Source: Caldilineales bacterium (lineage in GTDB: Bacteria > Chloroflexota > Anaerolineae > J102). From it: a stretch of DNA of 64,000 nt. A model generated the notes under the pieces. The model saw only the letters and a program-made list of their open reading frames with translations, had not been told where the DNA came from and made no database searches. The translations under genes and the position numbers were made by a program. The stretch covers positions 124,001-188,000 of the forward strand of contig JAIBAP010000001.1 in the NCBI GenBank assembly GCA_019695115.1, written 5' to 3'. Of this stretch, positions 9,884 through 19,516 are shown piece by piece; within the stretch, counting starts at the first letter, position 1; each line of letters begins with the position of its first letter.

Positions 9884-10597
9884 CTAAGGAAAGCCCCGCC
9901 GCTGTTCTTTCAGGCTCACCCAGCGGGTGTGGCCGATGATGATATGGTCGAGCAGTTCGATGCTGAGCAGCTTGCCGGCATCGACGACCTGCCGGGTCAG
10001 GTGGATGTCTTCGGGCGAGGGGGTCGGGTCGCCGCTGGGGTGGTTGTGGGCCAGGATGATGGCGGCGGCGTTGCGGCGGATGGCCTCGCGAAAAAGCTCG
10101 GCCACGCGCACCGAGGCGCTGTTGAGCGAGCCTTTGTAGATGGTGGGCGTGGCGATGACGTAGTTGCGGCTATCGACCAGCACGGCCTTGACGTGTTCCT
10201 GCTCGGCATAGGCCACTTCCGGCGACAGCAAGCGCACGACGGCGTCGGGCGTCTGCACCTGGGGCCGGCTTTCGGGGCTGGCCAGGAGGACGCGGCGGCC
10301 CAGTTCGATGGCGGCCAGGATCTGGGAGGCTTTGGCCGGGCCGACGCCGTGGTGCTCCTGCAATTGCTCGAACCCGGCCTCGCCCAGTTCCCGCAGGCTG
10401 GAGTTGTAGTGGCGCATGAGGGCGGTGGCCATGTCGATGACGTTGATGCCCTCGGCGCCGCTGCGCAAGATGATGGCGATGAGTTCGGCGTCGCTCAGCG
10501 ACGAGGCCCCATGCCGGGCCAGGCGCTCGCGCGGGCGGGCGTCGACCGGCAGATCGGCGATGGTGTAGTAGGTCAGTGAGGGCGAGGATTCGCGCAT
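9884..10597 (-). CDS. radC: RadC-like JAB/MPN-domain protein
   Basis: The 237-residue protein has an N-terminal UPF0758 segment (LSDAELIAIILRSG), a helix-hairpin-helix (GVGPAKASQILAAIELGRR) and a C-terminal JAB1/MPN domain with the metal motif HNHPSGDPTPSPEDI. The family is named RadC, but its role in DNA repair is not established. The ATG at 10597 shares one base with the upstream gene's stop (TGATG), so the two are coupled; the longer upstream frame is the shadow of that gene. Confidence 0.9.
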   Translation of the reverse strand: MRESSPSLTYYTIADLPVDARPRERLARHGASSLSDAELIAIILRSGAEGINVIDMATALMRHYNSSLRELGEAGFEQLQEHHGVGPAKASQILAAIELGRRVLLASPESRPQVQTPDAVVRLLSPEVAYAEQEHVKAVLVDSRNYVIATPTIYKGSLNSASVRVAELFREAIRRNAAAIILAHNHPSGDPTPSPEDIHLTRQVVDAGKLLSIELLDHIIIGHTRWVSLKEQRRGFP

Positions 10598-11169
10598 CAG
10601 GGTTCGGGCTGGCCGGCGGGCAGGTTTTGGTCGAGCATGGCGCGCAATTGGCCGCGGCGGTCGGCCGAGAGTTGCAGCCGCTGGAGCACCTGGTCGAGAT
10701 GGCTTTGGAGATGTTCGGGGGCGGCGGCGGGCGCGGCGGCGGGCGGCGGCCCATTTTTCGTCTTTTTGCCGGCCTGCTGATTCTGTTCCAACCTCGCCCA
10801 TCCCACCGCGTCCACCCATACTTCCACCAGGGCGCCATCGTCGGCCAGATAGGCAGCGGGCACCTCGACGATCATGGTCAGGCGGTCGTCATCGCCGAAC
10901 TCGAAGGCGTGCCGCACGGCGTCGGGGTCGTGGACGCCGGTCGGTGGGCGTCCGTCCGTGGGCCTGGCCGGGGTGGTTGGCCGGGCAGGGGAGGAGGCCG
11001 GGGCCGCGACCACCGGCGGGGCCTCTGTCCTCGCCAGGGGAGGAGCGGGGGGCGGGTTTCGCTGCCCGGCGAACAAGCGCAAGGCCAGATAGACGCCGGC
11101 CAAAGCAAAGCCGCCCAGAATGAGGCCCTGAATGATCCAGTTGAGGATGAGCGTCCAGTTTGCAGTCAT
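10597..11169 (-). CDS. Single-pass membrane protein of unknown function
   Basis: The 190-residue protein starts at ATG 11169 with a membrane segment (LILNWIIQGLILGGFALAGV), then a Pro/Ala-rich linker, then a folded region of about 60 residues with acidic strands (HAFEFGDDDRLTMIVEVP), another Ala/Pro-rich linker and an amphipathic C-terminal helix. I do not recognise the family. Its stop overlaps the radC start. The frame upstream of 11169 is encoded by repeats and is unlikely to be translated. Confidence 0.7.
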   Translation of the reverse strand: MTANWTLILNWIIQGLILGGFALAGVYLALRLFAGQRNPPPAPPLARTEAPPVVAAPASSPARPTTPARPTDGRPPTGVHDPDAVRHAFEFGDDDRLTMIVEVPAAYLADDGALVEVWVDAVGWARLEQNQQAGKKTKNGPPPAAAPAAAPEHLQSHLDQVLQRLQLSADRRGQLRAMLDQNLPAGQPEP

Positions 11170-11206
11170 CGCGTGCACCGATGCGGGGGATGGGCGGAGT
11201 ATAAAG

Positions 11207-11476
11207 GCGGCAGGGGGCAGGGGGCAAGTCGCGGGTGGCAGGTGGCAGGTCGCAAGTCGCAGGTGGCGGAGCTTGTCCTGAGTGTAACGAAGGATCGCAG
11301 ATGGCCGAGATATGAACTCCCACCCTGTCTTTCCGAACGGGTCAATCCGGCGTTCTGTCGCTTCGATCCGCCAGTGAGGAATCCCCAAGCTGGAAGTTCA
11401 TACGCATTGCTATCCAACTTGTCTACTTGGTTCCTTGTCTACTTGTCTACTTGTCTACTTGTTTCCTTGCCTACTT
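11207..11476. repeat. Two short tandem-repeat blocks in the 11170-11470 gap
   Basis: Block A (GGCAGGT/CGCAAGT heptads) spans 11207-11268. Block C (8-base CTTGTCTA units) spans 11417-11476. About 150 bases of non-repeat sequence lie between them. These are the same two block types, in the same order, as at 7396-7516. Block C runs into the end of the neighbouring gene and supplies its TAG stop at 11471-11473. Confidence 0.8.
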
Positions 11477-14400
11477 CAACACCACCGGCAGATAGAGCGC
11501 CTTCGGCCCCGTCGTCACCTGTTTAGGCTGGGCCTGGTTGTCGGACTGATCCTGGGCGTAGAAAACGACGCGGTAAGCTCCCTGCTCGCCGAAGCCGCCC
11601 GGATAGCTGACCCGATAGCGCCCGGTCTGCCCGGCCACAGGCTCCAGCCGCAGCAGCGGCGCGCCCAGATCCAATGTCGTGCTCGATGGCTCCTCGAACG
11701 AGGGCGGGTACACCGCTGCATACACCAGTTCCACCGGCTCGGAGCCGGCCTCGACCTGGGCCTCGAGGGCGCCGGAGCCGGCCGCCACCGACACCGTGGC
11801 GCTGAGGATGTGGGGCGGATTGGCGCCAAAGAAGCGGGTGACATAGCGGCCCTGGGCGATGGCCCCATCCAGCGGGCTGAGGATGCCATCGCCGTTGTCG
11901 TCCATCAACGGGGCCTGGCGGTTGCCGGTCGTCTGCACGGCCGCCCGCGCCTGGTCGAAGCAGGCTTTCAGGCTGCCGCTGGCCGAGATGCAGGAGAAGA
12001 AGGCGTCGGAGAAGTAGGCGCCCTGGGCCGAGGCATAGGCGTTGAAATCACGATTGGTGGAGGTGATGACCACGCGGCCGGGCTTGGAGAGGCTTTGAAG
12101 GGGGTCGCCGACGCGGTCGATGAAGCTGCCGGAATGGCAGGCTTCGATGACGATGTTGATCTCGTCGGCCCCAACGGCGTTCTCCAGGTTCGTCAGCCAG
12201 CCATCGAGACTGGCCGGGGTCACGCGGCCGGCGGCGCTGCAGCCATCGACGCAAAAATAGTCGATCTCGCCGTGATCCATCAGGTAGAGGAAGAGCGGTT
12301 TGCCGGGGCCGATGCGGCCGCCAGCAGCGGCCCAGCCTTCGATGGCCTGCTGCAAGGCGGCGGGGCTGGCGATGGCGTCGTTGTCGCTGTCGCCATCGCC
12401 GTCGGCATCCTGCGAGGTGGGGGCGAGATAGTAGATGTCGTCGTCACTGAACCCGGCCCCGCGATAAACGCGGTAGGCGCGGTTGGCGGCGTTGTCGATG
12501 TTGGTCTGCAGGCTGAAGGTTTCGTTGTGCCCCGCCAGGATGATCACCGCACCGGCGGCGCCGGTCGGACGGTTGATGGTCATCGTCTGAACGCCCTCGT
12601 TGCCCACGGCGTCGAAGGCAGTGACCTGGATGGCGTTGGCGCCCGGCCCCAGGCTGACGCTGGCGATCTGGAACTGGTCGCTGGCCCCCTCCAGGCTGTA
12701 GTCCCACCACTCCAGGTTGCGGGTGAGATTGCGCACACGCACGCGGCTGAGGTTCTCGCCGGCATCTGCGGCCACACCGCCCAGAGCGATGGCAGCTTGC
12801 GTGGTGGTGAAGACGTCGGTGGCGCCGGGCTGCTCGACCGTAACCGTGGGATGCGTGGCATCTTGGGGGGCCAGTGGCCGGCACGAGACCTCGACCGATT
12901 TGTCGCCCTCGTTGCCGCTGAAGTCGATGGCGCTCACCCGGATCTTGTAGAGGGCGCCGGTGGTGAGGCCGCCCAACTCGAAGTAGGTCAGGTCGCCGCC
13001 AGCAACTTCTTCGGCGCCGTTGACAGTGTTGCCTTCGTTGGCGTAGTAGACGACATAGGCGGCGACATCGTAGTCGGCGCTGCGTTGCCATTGGATGGCC
13101 AACGTGGTCGGGTTCTTGGCGGCGCAGCGGGGCGAGCGGGGCCGGGCGGGTGGGGTCTGGTCGCGGGTGACGCTGACATCATAGTTGGTGGTCAGGCCAA
13201 AGACCGCCGGATCGTGCTGCTGGAAGCGCAGGTAATAGGTGGCGGTGCGGGTGGCGTTGAACTCCAGGCGCAAGGTGCGGCCAAAGGCGTTCTCCTCGCT
13301 CTCGAATGCCGGGCGCACGCAGTTATCGAACAGGTAGACGACAGCATCGTTGTCCGGGCCGACGTCGCTGGTCTCGATGATGTAGGTGCGGCCGGCCTCG
13401 GCATTGAACTTGACCCAGTCCTGGTCGCCCGGCTTGTGGAAGGTGTGTGTCTGGATGGCGCCATCGGCGGTGATCGTTTTGCCATCGAAGCAGGCATCGT
13501 CGTTTTCGTAGGCGTCGCCGGGGAGGGAAGTGGCCGTCGGGGTGGGGGTGACGGTGGGGGTGGGGGTGACGGTCGGCGTCTCGGTAGCGGGGGGGGTGAT
13601 GGTGGGCGTGGGCGTGATCGTGGGCGTGGGGGTTTCGGTGGCGGTGGGCGTCACGGTCGGCGTCGTGCTGAAGTCGATGACGAATTTGGCAACAAAAGCG
13701 TCGGAAGCGCCGCCCGCAAACGAGCCGTGCGTAGCCGGGAAATCGGGCGAACCGGCGCCGCCATCCAAGAACAGATGCCCTTGCGCGTTCATCGCCAGCC
13801 CGCGGCTGGCGTCGTTCCCGCTGCCGCCGAAATAGCTGCCGTACAGCAACGCGGCCCCGTCGGCTGAGATCTGGGCCAGGATGACATCATTGCCCCCGTT
13901 CGGGGTGGCGTCGAAGCCAACGGCGGTGGTCGGAAAGTCGGTGGAGGCCGAGCCGCCGGCCACGAAGACGGCGTTGCCGGCGTCGAGCGCCAGCCCCGAG
14001 GCGCCGTCGGTGGAGTTGCCGCCCAGGTAGGTGCTGAAGATGAGGCCCGAGCCAGATGCATTCAGCCTGGTGATGAAAGCATCGCTGTCGCCGGTCAGAT
14101 TGCGGTCGTAGGCCCCGGCCGTGGTCGGGAAGTCGGAGGAGAGGGTGTTGCCGGCGATAGTGGCGTTGCCATCGGCATCCACCACCACGCTGTCGCTGTT
14201 TTCTTCTTTGCCGCCGCCGACAAAGGTCGAGAAGACGATGGCACCGGTGGCGGCGTCGGCCTTGAGGAGATAGGCGTCGCGCTCGCCGTTGAAGGTGGTG
14301 TCGTAGGCGCCGGCGGTGGTTGGGAAGTTGGCCGAAAAGACGCCGCCGGTGATGTAGACGAAGCCGCCGCTGAGGGCGATGTCCTCCGGTTCGTCGTAGT

Positions 14401-15727
14401 CGCTGCCGCCGTAGTAGGTGCTGAAGACAAGGGGGCTGCCGGCTTGGGGGGCGATCTTGCTCAGGAAGACATCGCGCACGCCGTTGAACGAGGTATCGGG
14501 GGCGCCGAAGGTGGTGGGAAAGTCGGAGGAGACGGTGCCGCCGGTGACGAGGATCATGCCCGCCGCATCCACCACCATATCGTCGCCGACCTCGTTGGCG
14601 CTCCCGCCCAGATAGGTGCTGTAGAGCAAGGCGCCGCCGGCGGCGTCGAGTTTGGCCACGAAGACATCCTGGCCGCCGTTGTACGACCGGTCGAGGGCGC
14701 CGGCGGTGGTGGGGAAATCGGTCGAGTTGGTGTTTCCGCTCAGATGGGCGTTGCCGGCGGCATCGACGTCAAGGCCAAAGGCCCAGTCGGAGTTGCTGCC
14801 GCCGAGCACGCTGACATACCCCAGGCTGCCGTCAGGCAGAATTTTGGCCACGAAGGCATCGCGGTTGCCGTTGAACGAGGGGTCGAAACTGCCGGGCGTG
14901 GTGGGAAAATCGCCAGAACGCGTGTAGCCGGCCACGAAGACGGCGCCATCGTCAGCCAGGGCCACTTCGTAGCCCTCATCATCGCCGCTGCCGCCGATCA
15001 GCCGCGAAAAGACCAGGTCAGTCGAACGCGGCGCGACGGCAGCCCGGCTCTGTTCGGTCCGATTGGCGAAGGGGGAGCGTATGAGATCGCCCTCGATGCG
15101 GGCGGCGCCTGGGGCCGGGTCGCGGCTGGGGGTGAGGAGCGGCCAGGTGAGATCGCCGGCGGCCGTGCTCAGGAGGAGGTGATCCCCATCCCGGCGGATG
15201 GAGGAAGCGCCCTCGACCCGCATCGCCACCTGATCCCAGGCGCCATCGCCTGACCCCACCAGGCGCAGAGCCAGCCGGCCGTCCTCCTCTCCCATCTCCA
15301 GATCCAAGCCCGGATACAAGTCCCGATAGCGCACACCGCCCCAGGCAGGCGCGCCGGCTTGCCAGCCGGCGGGGTCGGCGCCGCGAAAGAAGGAGACGCG
15401 GGTCGCCAGCCGGTCGAAGGGCTGGAGTTGGGACCGGGGCCGGCTGCCGGGGAAGGTGATCTTGAGATGGATGCCGGCGCCCTCGTCGCCGGCCGTCTGC
15501 GTCAGCCAAATGGCGTCCTCGGCCAGCCAGACATCACCCGCCCCGCCCAGAAGTCGAAAGCGGGCCGGGGCGCTGTACTGGCCGACGTTTTCGACGAAGA
15601 CGAGCGACGACTGGCCCGGCGACAGCGACACGAGAGCATCGGGTCTGGCCTGGCCCGCAGCCGCCAGACCCAGCGACAAGATCGCCAGGAACAAGAACAA
15701 GGGAATGGAGGGATGGAGGCGACGCAT
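11471..15727 (-). CDS. Secreted SBBP-repeat protein with PPC, FN3-like and C13-peptidase-like domains
   Basis: This 1418-residue protein has a signal peptide (about 1-27), an N-terminal VENVGQY domain, about eight SBBP beta-propeller repeats (STYLGGS..D type, about 245-690), a Thr/Pro-rich linker (TPTPT, about 695-745), a pre-peptidase C-terminal-like domain, a fibronectin III-like region and an Ig-like region. Near residues 1085-1290 is a caspase/legumain-like (C13-type) domain with LYLMDHGEID (His near 1151) and EACHSGSF (Cys near 1192) as the likely catalytic dyad. It ends in ALYLPVVLK, a tail seen on many Chloroflexota secreted proteins (from memory). A surface peptidase role is inferred. 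Confidence 0.85.
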   Translation of the reverse strand: MRRLHPSIPLFLFLAILSLGLAAAGQARPDALVSLSPGQSSLVFVENVGQYSAPARFRLLGGAGDVWLAEDAIWLTQTAGDEGAGIHLKITFPGSRPRSQLQPFDRLATRVSFFRGADPAGWQAGAPAWGGVRYRDLYPGLDLEMGEEDGRLALRLVGSGDGAWDQVAMRVEGASSIRRDGDHLLLSTAAGDLTWPLLTPSRDPAPGAARIEGDLIRSPFANRTEQSRAAVAPRSTDLVFSRLIGGSGDDEGYEVALADDGAVFVAGYTRSGDFPTTPGSFDPSFNGNRDAFVAKILPDGSLGYVSVLGGSNSDWAFGLDVDAAGNAHLSGNTNSTDFPTTAGALDRSYNGGQDVFVAKLDAAGGALLYSTYLGGSANEVGDDMVVDAAGMILVTGGTVSSDFPTTFGAPDTSFNGVRDVFLSKIAPQAGSPLVFSTYYGGSDYDEPEDIALSGGFVYITGGVFSANFPTTAGAYDTTFNGERDAYLLKADAATGAIVFSTFVGGGKEENSDSVVVDADGNATIAGNTLSSDFPTTAGAYDRNLTGDSDAFITRLNASGSGLIFSTYLGGNSTDGASGLALDAGNAVFVAGGSASTDFPTTAVGFDATPNGGNDVILAQISADGAALLYGSYFGGSGNDASRGLAMNAQGHLFLDGGAGSPDFPATHGSFAGGASDAFVAKFVIDFSTTPTVTPTATETPTPTITPTPTITPPATETPTVTPTPTVTPTPTATSLPGDAYENDDACFDGKTITADGAIQTHTFHKPGDQDWVKFNAEAGRTYIIETSDVGPDNDAVVYLFDNCVRPAFESEENAFGRTLRLEFNATRTATYYLRFQQHDPAVFGLTTNYDVSVTRDQTPPARPRSPRCAAKNPTTLAIQWQRSADYDVAAYVVYYANEGNTVNGAEEVAGGDLTYFELGGLTTGALYKIRVSAIDFSGNEGDKSVEVSCRPLAPQDATHPTVTVEQPGATDVFTTTQAAIALGGVAADAGENLSRVRVRNLTRNLEWWDYSLEGASDQFQIASVSLGPGANAIQVTAFDAVGNEGVQTMTINRPTGAAGAVIILAGHNETFSLQTNIDNAANRAYRVYRGAGFSDDDIYYLAPTSQDADGDGDSDNDAIASPAALQQAIEGWAAAGGRIGPGKPLFLYLMDHGEIDYFCVDGCSAAGRVTPASLDGWLTNLENAVGADEINIVIEACHSGSFIDRVGDPLQSLSKPGRVVITSTNRDFNAYASAQGAYFSDAFFSCISASGSLKACFDQARAAVQTTGNRQAPLMDDNGDGILSPLDGAIAQGRYVTRFFGANPPHILSATVSVAAGSGALEAQVEAGSEPVELVYAAVYPPSFEEPSSTTLDLGAPLLRLEPVAGQTGRYRVSYPGGFGEQGAYRVVFYAQDQSDNQAQPKQVTTGPKALYLPVVLK

Positions 15728-15852
15728 GGGATCCTAAACGATGTGAGGATGGCGCCCCTGCCAAAACCCAACCCAGGGCAGGGACAGCGCAAAGCATACA
15801 ACGAGACGCCAGCGAAAGCGGTAAGCCAGCGCCAAATCGCCCGATTCAGTCT

Positions 15853-18246
15853 TCAGCGGGCGGCGAAGTAGGCGATGGTGACGCCATCGCCGCCTTCGCC
15901 CTGCTCGCCGGTGCGGAAGTTGGCGACGAGGCCATGATTGCGGAGGGCATCGCGCACCACCTGCCGCAGCGCGCCCGTGCCCTTGCCGTGGATGATGCGC
16001 ACCCACGGCAGGTCGGCCAGATAGGCGTCGTCCAGATAGCCGTCCAGGGCTTCGAGGGCCTCGTCCACGCGGTAGCCGCGCAGGTCCAGCTCCATGCCGG
16101 GGGAGGCCGGAGCCGCGACATGCCGGGGTGCAGCCGGCGCGACCGTTTGGGGGCGCTCGCGCAGTTCGAGATTGCCGACCGGTATCTTGAGCCGAAAAGC
16201 GCCCATCTGGATCTCGGCCTCGTTCTCGCTCAGCAGGGCGTGAACCGAGCCGCTGCCATGCAGGCTCTCGACCCAGACGATGTCGCCCACCTGCAATGGC
16301 CCAACCGGGCGGAGGGGGGCGTCGGCCCGCTCTGGCAGCTTGCGGGCGGCCTCTTGCCGGGTCTGGAAGGCTTTTTCGGCTTCGGCCAGGAAGCGGTCGT
16401 GCTGGCTGGGCGCGGCGGGGCCGCCGCTGCGGTCGAAGCGAGCGCGCACGCGGGTGATTTCCTCCCGGATCGCTTCGAGTTCGGCTTGAGCTTCGGCGCG
16501 GGTCTCGTTGAGGACGGCGCGGCGGGCTTCTTCGATCTTGGCCAGTTGCGCCCGCAGTTCGGCCTCGCGGGCTGCAACCATGCGCTCCGTCGCTTCTGTC
16601 TTCTGTTGCGCGCGTTTGGCAGCGTCGCGCGCCGCCCGGATCTCGGCCAGCAGGCTGTCGGCGGCCAGGCTTTCGGGCTGGACGAGGGTTTCGGCGGCAT
16701 CGACCAGCGGCCGGGGCACGCCCAGGCGCCGGGCGATGGCGAGGGCGTTGGAGCGACCGGGCAGACCGATGGTCAGCTCGTAGGTGGGGCTGAGCGTCTC
16801 CAGGTCGAACTCGACCGAGGCGTTGACGATGCCGGGGGCGCTGTGGGCGAAGAGCTTGACTTCGGAGTAGTGGGTGGTGGCGGCGGCGGGGATGCCGCTA
16901 TCGCGCAGGTGGGTGAGCAGGGATCGGGCCAGGGCCGAGCCTTCCTCCGGGTCGGTGCCGGCGCCCAGTTCGTCCAGCAGGACAAGGGTGTGCGGGGTGG
17001 CGTCGCGCAGGATGCGGACGATGTTGGTCATGTGCGAGGAGAAGGTGCTCAGGCTTTGCTCGATGCTCTGTTCGTCGCCGATGTCGGCGTAGATGCCCTC
17101 GAACAGAGTCAGGCGGCTGCCGGGTTTGGCCGGGATGGCGAGGCCAGCCTGGGCCATCAGCGCCAGCAGCCCGGCGGTCTTGAGGCTGACGGTTTTGCCG
17201 CCGGTGTTGGGGCCGGTGACGACGACGATGAAGAAGTCGTCGCCGAAGTGGAAGTCGATGGGGACGACGGCCCGCGGGTCGAGCAGGGGATGCCGGGCCT
17301 GGCGCAGTTCGAGGACGACGCCGGGGTGCTGTTCGGGCTTGAGCTGGGGGTCGCGGTGGAATCCCAACAGTTCGGGCTGGTTGGCGTGGAGGTCGTCGGC
17401 AAAGTGGGCGCGAGCCAGGATGAGGTCGAGTCCGGCCAGCGCCTGCAGCGTGGTCTCGATGTAGGGCGCTTCGTCGGCCACGAGTTCGCTCAACTCGCGC
17501 AGGATGCGGTTGACCTCGTCCTGTTCTTCCATTTGCCGTTGCCGCCAGTCGTTGTTCAGCTCGACGATGGCGAGCGGCTCGACGAAGAGGGTGGCGCCGC
17601 TGCCCGACTGGTCGTGGATGATGCCGGGGATGCGGCCCTTGAACTCGGCCCGCACCGGCACCACATAGCGGCCCTGGCGCTGGGTGACGAGGTTCTCCTG
17701 CAAGTAGACGGCGTTGTCGGGGTTGTGCGCGATGCGCTGGATGCGGTCGAGGAGGCGGTCTTGCAGCACCCGGACTTCGGCCCGCAGCCGGGCCAGCTTG
17801 GGGCTGGCGCTGTCCATGACCTCGGCCCGCTCGCTGATCGCCCGGCCGATTTCGGCGGCCACATGCTCCAGATCCTGGATCGGCTCGCCCCATTCGGCCA
17901 GGGCGGGGTAGCGTTGGGCGTTGGCCAGCAGGATGTGGCGGATGCGGCGGGCGCGCAGGAGGGTGGAGCGGACGGTCAGGAGGTCGATGGGGGCCAGGGT
18001 TCCCCCGCGCTCGGCCTGGGCCAGGAGGCCGCGCAGGTCGTGGACGCCGCCCAGGTGAAGGTCGGTCTGTTGGGGGGCCAGCGAGCGCGCTTCCTCGGTC
18101 TCCTGCTGCCACAGGCGGGCCTCGCCCAGGTCGGTGGAGGGCCGCCAGGCGAGGGCGAGTTCTTTGCTGATCTCGAAGCTGCAATAGGCGGCCAGCCGGG
18201 CGAGGATTTTGTCGAATTCGAGGACGCGCAGGGTGTGGTCGTTCAT
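15853..18246 (-). CDS. mutS2: MutS2 (RqcU-type) ATPase with Smr domain
   Basis: MutS2 acts in control of recombination and, in studied Gram-positive bacteria, in splitting collided ribosomes. The 797-residue protein has a MutS-type core and clamp, Walker A GPNTGGKTVSLKT, Walker B LVLLDELGAGTDPEEG, a long coiled coil (about residues 510-620), a KOW-like beta segment (VGDIVWVESLHGSGSV) and a C-terminal Smr nuclease domain with LDLRG and HGKGTG. It lacks the mismatch-recognition domain of MutS. Start is ATG 18246 (MNDHTLRVLEF); upstream residues look untranslated. Confidence 0.95.
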   Translation of the reverse strand: MNDHTLRVLEFDKILARLAAYCSFEISKELALAWRPSTDLGEARLWQQETEEARSLAPQQTDLHLGGVHDLRGLLAQAERGGTLAPIDLLTVRSTLLRARRIRHILLANAQRYPALAEWGEPIQDLEHVAAEIGRAISERAEVMDSASPKLARLRAEVRVLQDRLLDRIQRIAHNPDNAVYLQENLVTQRQGRYVVPVRAEFKGRIPGIIHDQSGSGATLFVEPLAIVELNNDWRQRQMEEQDEVNRILRELSELVADEAPYIETTLQALAGLDLILARAHFADDLHANQPELLGFHRDPQLKPEQHPGVVLELRQARHPLLDPRAVVPIDFHFGDDFFIVVVTGPNTGGKTVSLKTAGLLALMAQAGLAIPAKPGSRLTLFEGIYADIGDEQSIEQSLSTFSSHMTNIVRILRDATPHTLVLLDELGAGTDPEEGSALARSLLTHLRDSGIPAAATTHYSEVKLFAHSAPGIVNASVEFDLETLSPTYELTIGLPGRSNALAIARRLGVPRPLVDAAETLVQPESLAADSLLAEIRAARDAAKRAQQKTEATERMVAAREAELRAQLAKIEEARRAVLNETRAEAQAELEAIREEITRVRARFDRSGGPAAPSQHDRFLAEAEKAFQTRQEAARKLPERADAPLRPVGPLQVGDIVWVESLHGSGSVHALLSENEAEIQMGAFRLKIPVGNLELRERPQTVAPAAPRHVAAPASPGMELDLRGYRVDEALEALDGYLDDAYLADLPWVRIIHGKGTGALRQVVRDALRNHGLVANFRTGEQGEGGDGVTIAYFAAR

Positions 18247-18331
18247 GGCGGGGGAAGCATAGCCAGGAGGGGCGGACTTTGCAAAGTGCGCCCTTCTGCT
18301 TTCCCTGTTCCGCACTTACGAAACGCCCAAC

Positions 18332-19453
18332 TCAGCCGTTGCCCAGCACAGACAGGATACAGTCGCACACGAAGTCGACTTCCCCTTCAGTCATGTCAGG
18401 ATACATGGGCAAAGTCACGATCCTGGCAGCCACACAATCGGTCACGGAGAGATCATGAGGATGGGACTGTTGGCGATACCAGAGGCTGTGATGTACGGGC
18501 GGGTCGAAGTGCACCGACGCGCCCACGCCCAGTTTGCGCAGTTCCTGGACGAAGCGATCCCGATCCCCTTGCTTGAGCTTGATCGTGTACATTTGGTAGA
18601 CATGGGTGGCCTGTGGGTGCACCACCGGCAGGTCGATCGCTTCGATATCGGCCAGGCGAGCACTATAGGCAGCCGCAAGCTGCTGGCGGCGTGCATTCAT
18701 GGCATCGAGTCGCCCCATCTGGGCATAACCGACCGCCGCCAGCACGTTGCTCAGGCGGAAGTTGTAGCCAGGTTCGACCGCGGAGCGATACCAGGGCAGG
18801 GCCTCTTTTTCGCGCTCGTAGGTAGTCTTGGGCACACCATGGCTGGCAAGCACGCGCACACGGGCAGCCAGAGCGCCGTTATCGGTCGTCAACATGCCGC
18901 CTTCGCCCGTGGTCAGGTTCTTGGTGGGAAAAAAGGAGAAGCAGCCGGCCCCGAACGTCCCTGCCTGCCGGCCAGCAAAGGTGGCGCCGAGGGTTTCGGC
19001 TGAGTCCTCGATGAGCGCCAACCCGTGCCTGCTGGCAATCTCTGAGATCGCATCCATCAGGCAGGGCTGCCCGGCGAAGTGAACGGGCATGATCGCCTCC
19101 GTGCGCGGCGTGATGGCAGCTTCGATGGCGGCCGGCAAGATATTGCAGGTGTCGTAATCGATATCGACTAGAACCGGGGTGGCACCGGCCGTGACAACCG
19201 CATTGGCCGAGGCCACAAAGGTGAAGCTGGGCAGGATGACTTCACCGCTGATGTCTTGGGCTTTGAGGGCGAGGAAGAGGGCGGAGGTGCAGGAATTGAG
19301 GGTGATAGCGTGCTTGACGCCGAGGTATTCAGCGAAAGCGTGCTCGAATTTGTGGTTGAAAGGGCCATGCGCCAACCAGCCCGAGGTCAGGGCTTCGCGG
19401 GCCTGGTCAAGTTCGGCGTCGCTGATAGAAGGAATACAAAGCGGGATGTTCAT
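18332..19453 (-). CDS. DegT/DnrJ/EryC1-family sugar aminotransferase
   Basis: This PLP-dependent fold-type I enzyme of 373 residues carries the family motif SFFPTKNLTTGEGG, where Lys178 is the expected PLP Schiff-base residue. EDSAETLGA and the N-terminal SGWLAHGP pattern also fit. Members aminate nucleotide-linked keto-sugars for cell-surface glycans or antibiotics. The next upstream gene encodes an NAD-dependent epimerase in the same direction, so the two may act on the same sugar nucleotide. The exact product is not predictable. Confidence 0.92.
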   Translation of the reverse strand: MNIPLCIPSISDAELDQAREALTSGWLAHGPFNHKFEHAFAEYLGVKHAITLNSCTSALFLALKAQDISGEVILPSFTFVASANAVVTAGATPVLVDIDYDTCNILPAAIEAAITPRTEAIMPVHFAGQPCLMDAISEIASRHGLALIEDSAETLGATFAGRQAGTFGAGCFSFFPTKNLTTGEGGMLTTDNGALAARVRVLASHGVPKTTYEREKEALPWYRSAVEPGYNFRLSNVLAAVGYAQMGRLDAMNARRQQLAAAYSARLADIEAIDLPVVHPQATHVYQMYTIKLKQGDRDRFVQELRKLGVGASVHFDPPVHHSLWYRQQSHPHDLSVTDCVAARIVTLPMYPDMTEGEVDFVCDCILSVLGNG

Positions 19454-19463
19454 AGTTTGACCA

Positions 19464-19493
19464 AATCCGTGTTAATCCGTGAAATCCGCGTCC
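19464..19493. repeat. Short degenerate direct repeat (AATCCGTG type)
   Basis: Three 10-base units of AATCCGYG type lie in the 63-base gap between the epimerase and aminotransferase genes. They are the reverse complement of the units at 67-94. Confidence 0.55.
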
Positions 19494-19516
19494 GAAAGAA
19501 ACAGTCTAGCCCCACA

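Noticed and set aside
11435-13867. 810-codon rightward frame opposite the C13-like protein
   Set aside because: Low-complexity Gly/Val/Ala composition and antisense position; the leftward frame has a signal peptide and catalytic motifs.
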